A stretch of 12,420 nucleotides of DNA from positions 1 to 12,420 of the forward strand of contig MU617475.1 of NCBI GenBank assembly GCA_025201705.1. The letters run 5' to 3'. The stretch comes from Dissophora ornata (lineage: Eukaryota > Mortierellomycota > Mortierellomycetes > Mortierellales > Mortierellaceae). The notes under the pieces were generated by a model. The model was not told the DNA's origin and searched no databases. It was given only the letters and a program-made list of their open reading frames with translations. Each line of letters starts with the position of its first letter. Position 1 is the stretch's first letter. A program made the position numbers and the translations under genes. Positions 9,529 to 12,420 of this stretch are shown here, piece after piece.

Positions 9529-10168
9529 GATGGACAAGTTTTTTGATGAGTGATCACACAAGAGGAGCAAGGGTAAAAGCAGACGGGCACAAGTCGGGAC
9601 TGATCGATCTGTTTGGGATTATGGTTTGCGGCGGTGTGTCATGTGGGCAATTGGATCGCTCTTTGCCAGGGCAGGCCATGGCCATGGCGTGGCCCTGGCT
9701 TGCACTTGCCCACAAAACCACGCACAAACGCACATATGCTTTTCTTGTCTCCCTCTCTCTCTCCCTCTCTCTCTCCTGCCCTGCAGTCCGCACAATGGTG
9801 ATTGGTGCTGATATCGCACTATCGAGAACGGTCGATCAGCACCCTCGACAACGCATTCAGCCCACCCGCCCGCTCCTCTAGTCGCGCAAACACGCTTCGT
9901 ACCATCCAGTCGGCACAGTGGCTGAGCCAATCCTGTCCCAAGCCAGGTGAAGTGGTGTCGGTGCAGGTGCACGACTCTTTTCTCTTTCTCTCCTCCTCCT
10001 CCTCCTCCCTTCCCGACATCCCAACGTTGCACACAAGCACATACGCCCATTCGTCTTTCCTCGGGCACATTCAACCGCCGGGACACCACCACCACCCCCT
10101 CCCCCCAATCGCACAACGAAATAACAACCGCAAGAGGAAAAGAGCCACTGCTCCACTCCACAGACCCA
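9529..10168. promoter_or_regulatory. Divergent intergenic region, pyrophosphatase / ICE2
   Basis: It holds promoters and 5' leaders for both genes. Simple sequence visible on the + strand: a CT-rich tract at 9748-9780 (near-pure CT repeats), a TCC repeat at about 9990-10008, and C/A-rich sequence at 10083-10107. A GGCCATGGCCATGG palindromic cluster lies at about 9675-9690. Several open frames run across it on both strands, but they are low-complexity (Arg/Glu or Ser/Pro strings translated from repeats) and are not credible genes. I see no clear TATA box. Confidence 0.55.
9748..9780. repeat. CT-rich microsatellite in promoter region
   Basis: Repeated CT units with interspersed CCC lie between two divergent genes. 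Pyrimidine tracts are frequent in fungal core promoters, so this may be a functional promoter element or simple-sequence noise. Confidence 0.75.
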
Positions 10169-11927
10169 ATGCTGCTCTCGCTCCTCAGGGCGGGTTGGCG
10201 TGGTGCCCACTACCTCTGCCTGCTTGCTTTCCTCACATTGGCATTCGACATCTCAAAGGACTGCGGTCTCGACTACTCTCTCTGGCTCGTCTCCTGGTAT
10301 GTCGCTGCACTCGTCCTCAAACGCGTCTTCCCTCGCGGTCCCCTCAAAGTCGCGGTAGGTGGCTCTACTCATTCTTTCCTTGTCTGGATTGTAATGCAAT
10401 TTACACATGCATTACATGGCATCCCATGGTATTATACTACCATGCAGGCTCGTTATGGTTGCGTTGTAATGCATTGACATGCCAACATGCCAATCACAAC
10501 AGGCAGCAGTCAAAGTAGATATTAACTCCTCGCTATTGCCTGGCAAATATGACATCTCGCTCTGTGCATTAGATAAAGAGTGCCGCAATGCTGGAGCCCC
10601 TGATGATGGTCGCACTCCTCTTCTTGGCCGCGTTCAAATCAACGAGGGAGGCATCAGGATCACATTGGATCTGGGAGAGCATCGTCAAAGGATCCGACCC
10701 AATCCTGACCTTGCTCGAGGGCTTTGGGACTATTCTCATCATTCAAAAATCTTCCCAGGTCGTCCGGCGCCTTGCAGCAAAGAGTGATGGTTACCAGGTA
10801 AACTATCGAAAGCCGAGTCATGATTAAGCTATTTTTTGAGTCACTTAAAGAAACCGCCATTGCTCCTCACGCTTATGTATGCAGGAGGGAATATACCACT
10901 TACCATAGAGATCGTGTGTTGTAGATTGCATTCCTGGTCCTCTCGGCATCGGTCTATGTGATTGCTGGATTCGGTCTTTACCAACTCTATGCGGCATCTT
11001 CACCAGAACTCGTACCTAGCGTCAAATCTGCCTCGGTCATTGGGTGTTGCATGACCTTGACCATCGTCATTTCGATCATAGCGCTTGTTTCTGGAAGGGG
11101 TGTCATCACAGACACTGCATTCCTGGTAAGAAACTGGGACTCTTTTCTGCATAGAGATACGAGTACGATCGATGCTAACCTTGTCGTGGCCCCCTGTACT
11201 GTAATAGTTTGCGTATATGGTGATGAGTATGTATATTGCCGCCAGGAACGAGGCCATTGAGAATGGGCCATCAAAGACAAGAGTTATGCCCTTGCACAGT
11301 GCTGTTCAATTTGGCCCGCTTTCCATCCCGTACCTGCAAAGGTTCGTTACACGCTCGCTTTTTGATAACTTTTTTCTCTTGCTCATGGACAACGATTTTG
11401 TTGGTTTCTGCTTTACTTACAACAGTCTGCTGTATATTGTGATCACATCCAACAGCTTGTCGTTGCAGGACGTGGAAAGGATCGCGGTTCAGGCATTGGT
11501 CCACCTATCTCAGCTTATGCAAGTCTTGATCCGCGCGCTTTCGCCCAACATCCTCATCAGTCTCCTCTATCGGATGGGCGTTCTAGTTGCCGTCTCTCAT
11601 ATTGCTCCCAGTTTGAACATTGGTCAGGATGGTTACCCTACCTCGAATGGCAACGGGTTCTCAAGAAAGACAGTGCGGGACTATTCTATGGAGGAGGAGG
11701 AGGATGACGACGGCTATGGAGGTGGTCGTGTGATGCCCCTGCTTGCAAGCATGGCTAAGCCAGTTCTGTTGATGACCCATACCCGTGTCCTGCTGCAGTA
11801 TTTTGGATACTTGAAGCCATCGCTAGCGATCTGGGGATGGCTGAATAGCTTCCTGTGCCTCGCTCTGTTTGCTGCGGAGTTGGTGTTGGCCCGAGATGAT
11901 GCATGGGAACATTATCGAAGCGACTAG
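10169..11927 (+). CDS. ICE2: ICE2-family ER membrane protein
   Basis: Fungal ER polytopic membrane protein. In yeast, Ice2 supports cortical ER inheritance, channels lipid-droplet lipids to the ER and restrains the Nem1-Spo7 phosphatase. Exons: 10169-10354, 10573-10797, 10925-11125, 11208-11341, 11426-11927 (TAG), joined in phase to 415 residues (yeast 491). ATG 10169 is the first in-frame ATG, and the N-terminal block CGLDYSLWLVSWYVA lines up with the yeast CGL block. Further family blocks: DPILTLLEGFGTILIIQ (about 99-115); FAYMVMSMY (205-213); a C-terminal helix after WGWLN ending in ALFAAEL. About eight hydrophobic segments: roughly 12-28, 35-52, 67-80, 100-116, 138-158, 170-190, 300-320 and 390-408. 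An acidic loop (MEEEEDDDGYGGG) precedes the last two. Intron 4 (84 nt) is a multiple of three without a stop, so retention would add 28 residues. There is no signal peptide, as expected for this family. Confidence 0.9.
10391..10473. repeat. Paired inverted repeats inside ICE2 intron 1
   Basis: GTAATGCA (10391-10398) pairs perfectly with TGCATTAC (10408-10415) across a 9-nt loop. CATGGTA (10425-10431) pairs with TACCATG (10438-10444) across 6 nt. A second GTAATGCA sits at 10466-10473 and could also pair with 10408-10415. The host intron (218 nt) is clearly longer than the other ICE2 introns (82-127 nt), so this may be a small hairpin-bearing insertion. Confidence 0.6.
11342..11425 (+). other. 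ICE2 intron 4, 84 nt, in frame and stop-free
   Basis: It begins GTTCGT and ends TTACAACAG. Splicing joins CAA-AG to T-CTG in the frame that continues into DVERIAVQALVHL. The intron also reads open, so both spliced and retained forms encode protein. Spliced is preferred because the inserted residues interrupt the family alignment. Confidence 0.7.
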
Positions 11928-11940
11928 AAAAACGTCAGAA

Positions 11941-11941
<1 letters not shown>

Positions 11942-12010
<69 letters not shown>

Positions 12011-12047
12011 GCGGAAAAAAAAATAAGAAAAAAAAATAAGAAAAAAA
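11942..12047 (+). repeat. A68 homopolymer followed by A-rich AAAATAAG repeats
   Basis: A pure run of 68 A (11942-12009) starts 14 nt after the ICE2 stop codon. It is followed by GCGG-type interruptions and two A8-9 TAAG units up to 12047. Read on the other strand it gives only a meaningless poly-Phe frame. It could be an expanded microsatellite, a genome-encoded A tail in the ICE2 3' UTR, or the tail of a decayed retroposon. Confidence 0.9.
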
Positions 12048-12150
12048 GGTGGCGCCCATAGGGAATAGCTGGGGCTTCGACATTGTATATCAATCAATCA
12101 ATTTGCATAAGACATTTTTTTATCTAAAATATATTTCTTTGTTAAAACAC

Positions 12151-12156
12151 AATAAA
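12151..12156 (+). terminator. Candidate polyadenylation signal for ICE2 (AATAAA)
   Basis: First clean AATAAA on the + strand beyond the A-rich tract, 224 nt after the ICE2 stop. It sits within a small inverted repeat. The A-rich tract itself could instead direct processing. Confidence 0.4.
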
Positions 12157-12194
12157 TATTATTGTATGACAATCAACAACAAGAGGACAGTTGT

Positions 12195-12200
12195 TTTATT
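12195..12200 (-). terminator. Candidate polyadenylation signal on - strand (AATAAA)
   Basis: TTTATT on + is AATAAA on -. No gene inside the window on that strand would use it, so it suggests that a convergent gene enters from the right, continuing the alternating-strand layout. Confidence 0.35.
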
Positions 12201-12331
12201 TGAGTGATTATGATTTGCTGCACGCGGACCATTTTGACAAAAAGATGATGTTGCGAGGAACAAGTGAGGAGAGATCAAAACCGCAATTCTCATAAGACTT
12301 GCTCGTACGAGCCATCTCCCTCTCATGTTAT

Positions 12332-12409
12332 TTACCACGATCCCCCCCCTTTCCTCTCCTTCCTTTTGCCCGCATAGCTTGTTGTACAGACCAAGAAAAA
12401 TATTGAAGG
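12332..12409 (-). CDS. Possible 3'-terminal exon of a convergent gene, partial
   Basis: On the - strand a T-tract ending in TTTAG (12410-12417) looks like a splice acceptor. One reading frame after it runs FNIFLGLYNKLCG and continues Gly/Glu-rich to a TAA at 12334-12332, followed about 130 nt later by AATAAA. A second frame also stays open about as long, and a run of eight C makes the frame sensitive to sequencing error. I do not recognise the protein. This is a weak call, supported mainly by the acceptor, the poly(A) signal and the strand alternation. Confidence 0.25.
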   Translation of the reverse strand, partial: PSIFFLVCTTSYAGKRKERKGGGSW

Positions 12410-12420
12410 CTAAAAAAAAC

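Larger units (their letters stand above)
12048..12331. other. AT-rich intergenic/3' UTR region without a recognisable gene
   Basis: Non-coding by appearance: ATCAATCAATCAAT short tandem repeat near 12089-12102, T-rich and A/T-rich stretches, and a small hairpin ACAATA/TATTGT at 12149-12165 that includes AATAAA. It lies between the ICE2 stop and a possible convergent gene at the right edge. Confidence 0.6.

Noticed and set aside
9554..10518. Overlapping open frames on both strands between the pyrophosphatase and ICE2 (e.g. 9619-10161 on -, 9802-10518 on +)
   Set aside because: Arg/Glu, Ser/Pro or Gly strings translated from CT and TCC repeats. They overlap each other and the true ICE2 start; no family resemblance.
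11823..12083. Minus-strand open frame over the A-rich tract
   Set aside because: It is poly-Phe from the A68 run and overlaps the ICE2 C-terminus; a translation artefact.
1..12420. Undescribed multi-gene system, defence island, biosynthetic cluster or mobile element
   Set aside because: All five genes are conserved, unrelated housekeeping genes with normal introns. No repeats in array form, terminal inverted repeats with a transposase, tRNA or rRNA were seen.

Overview
This is a stretch of ordinary eukaryotic nuclear DNA, almost certainly fungal. Every gene is split by short GT-AG introns (about 75-220 bp). Donors are mostly GTAAG/GTATG/GTACG-like, and A/T homopolymers are common in introns and intergenic DNA. 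Three points suggest an early-diverging filamentous fungus (Mortierella-like Mucoromycota is my best guess) rather than a yeast: the fungal ER protein ICE2 is present, an augmin subunit (HAUS1) and a full DHX29 helicase are retained, and genes are compact. The lineage is an inference from gene content and intron style. There are no tRNA, rRNA, CRISPR or transposase signatures.

Layout, left to right: (1) SPOUT1/CENP-32-type RNA methyltransferase, + strand, 5' end cut by the window, exons 41-1532. (2) DHX29-type DExH translation-initiation helicase, - strand, nine exons, 6738 down to 1651, about 1460 residues. (3) HAUS1 augmin subunit, + strand, 6981-8099. (4) Soluble family I inorganic pyrophosphatase, - strand, four exons, 9399 down to 8205, with an in-frame presequence-like extension upstream of the ATG. 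(5) ICE2 ER membrane protein, + strand, five exons, 10169-11927. (6) About 490 bp with a 68-nt pure A run, A-rich repeats, AATAAA signals on both strands, and at the right edge a possible 3'-terminal exon of a further - strand gene.

Strands alternate + - + - +, so each neighbouring pair is either tail-to-tail with only 105-118 bp between stop codons (SPOUT1/DHX29, HAUS1/pyrophosphatase) or head-to-head (DHX29/HAUS1, 242 bp; pyrophosphatase/ICE2, 769 bp). The genes cover unrelated housekeeping roles: RNA modification and spindle, translation initiation, spindle microtubule nucleation, pyrophosphate removal, and ER shape and lipid balance. I see no operon-like or cluster-like logic and no new defence or mobile system.

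The points most worth a second look are: the probable dual targeting of the pyrophosphatase through a non-AUG start; a GC-AG intron that alone keeps DHX29 in frame; an unresolved first intron or start in HAUS1; and the long genome-encoded poly(A) directly after ICE2.
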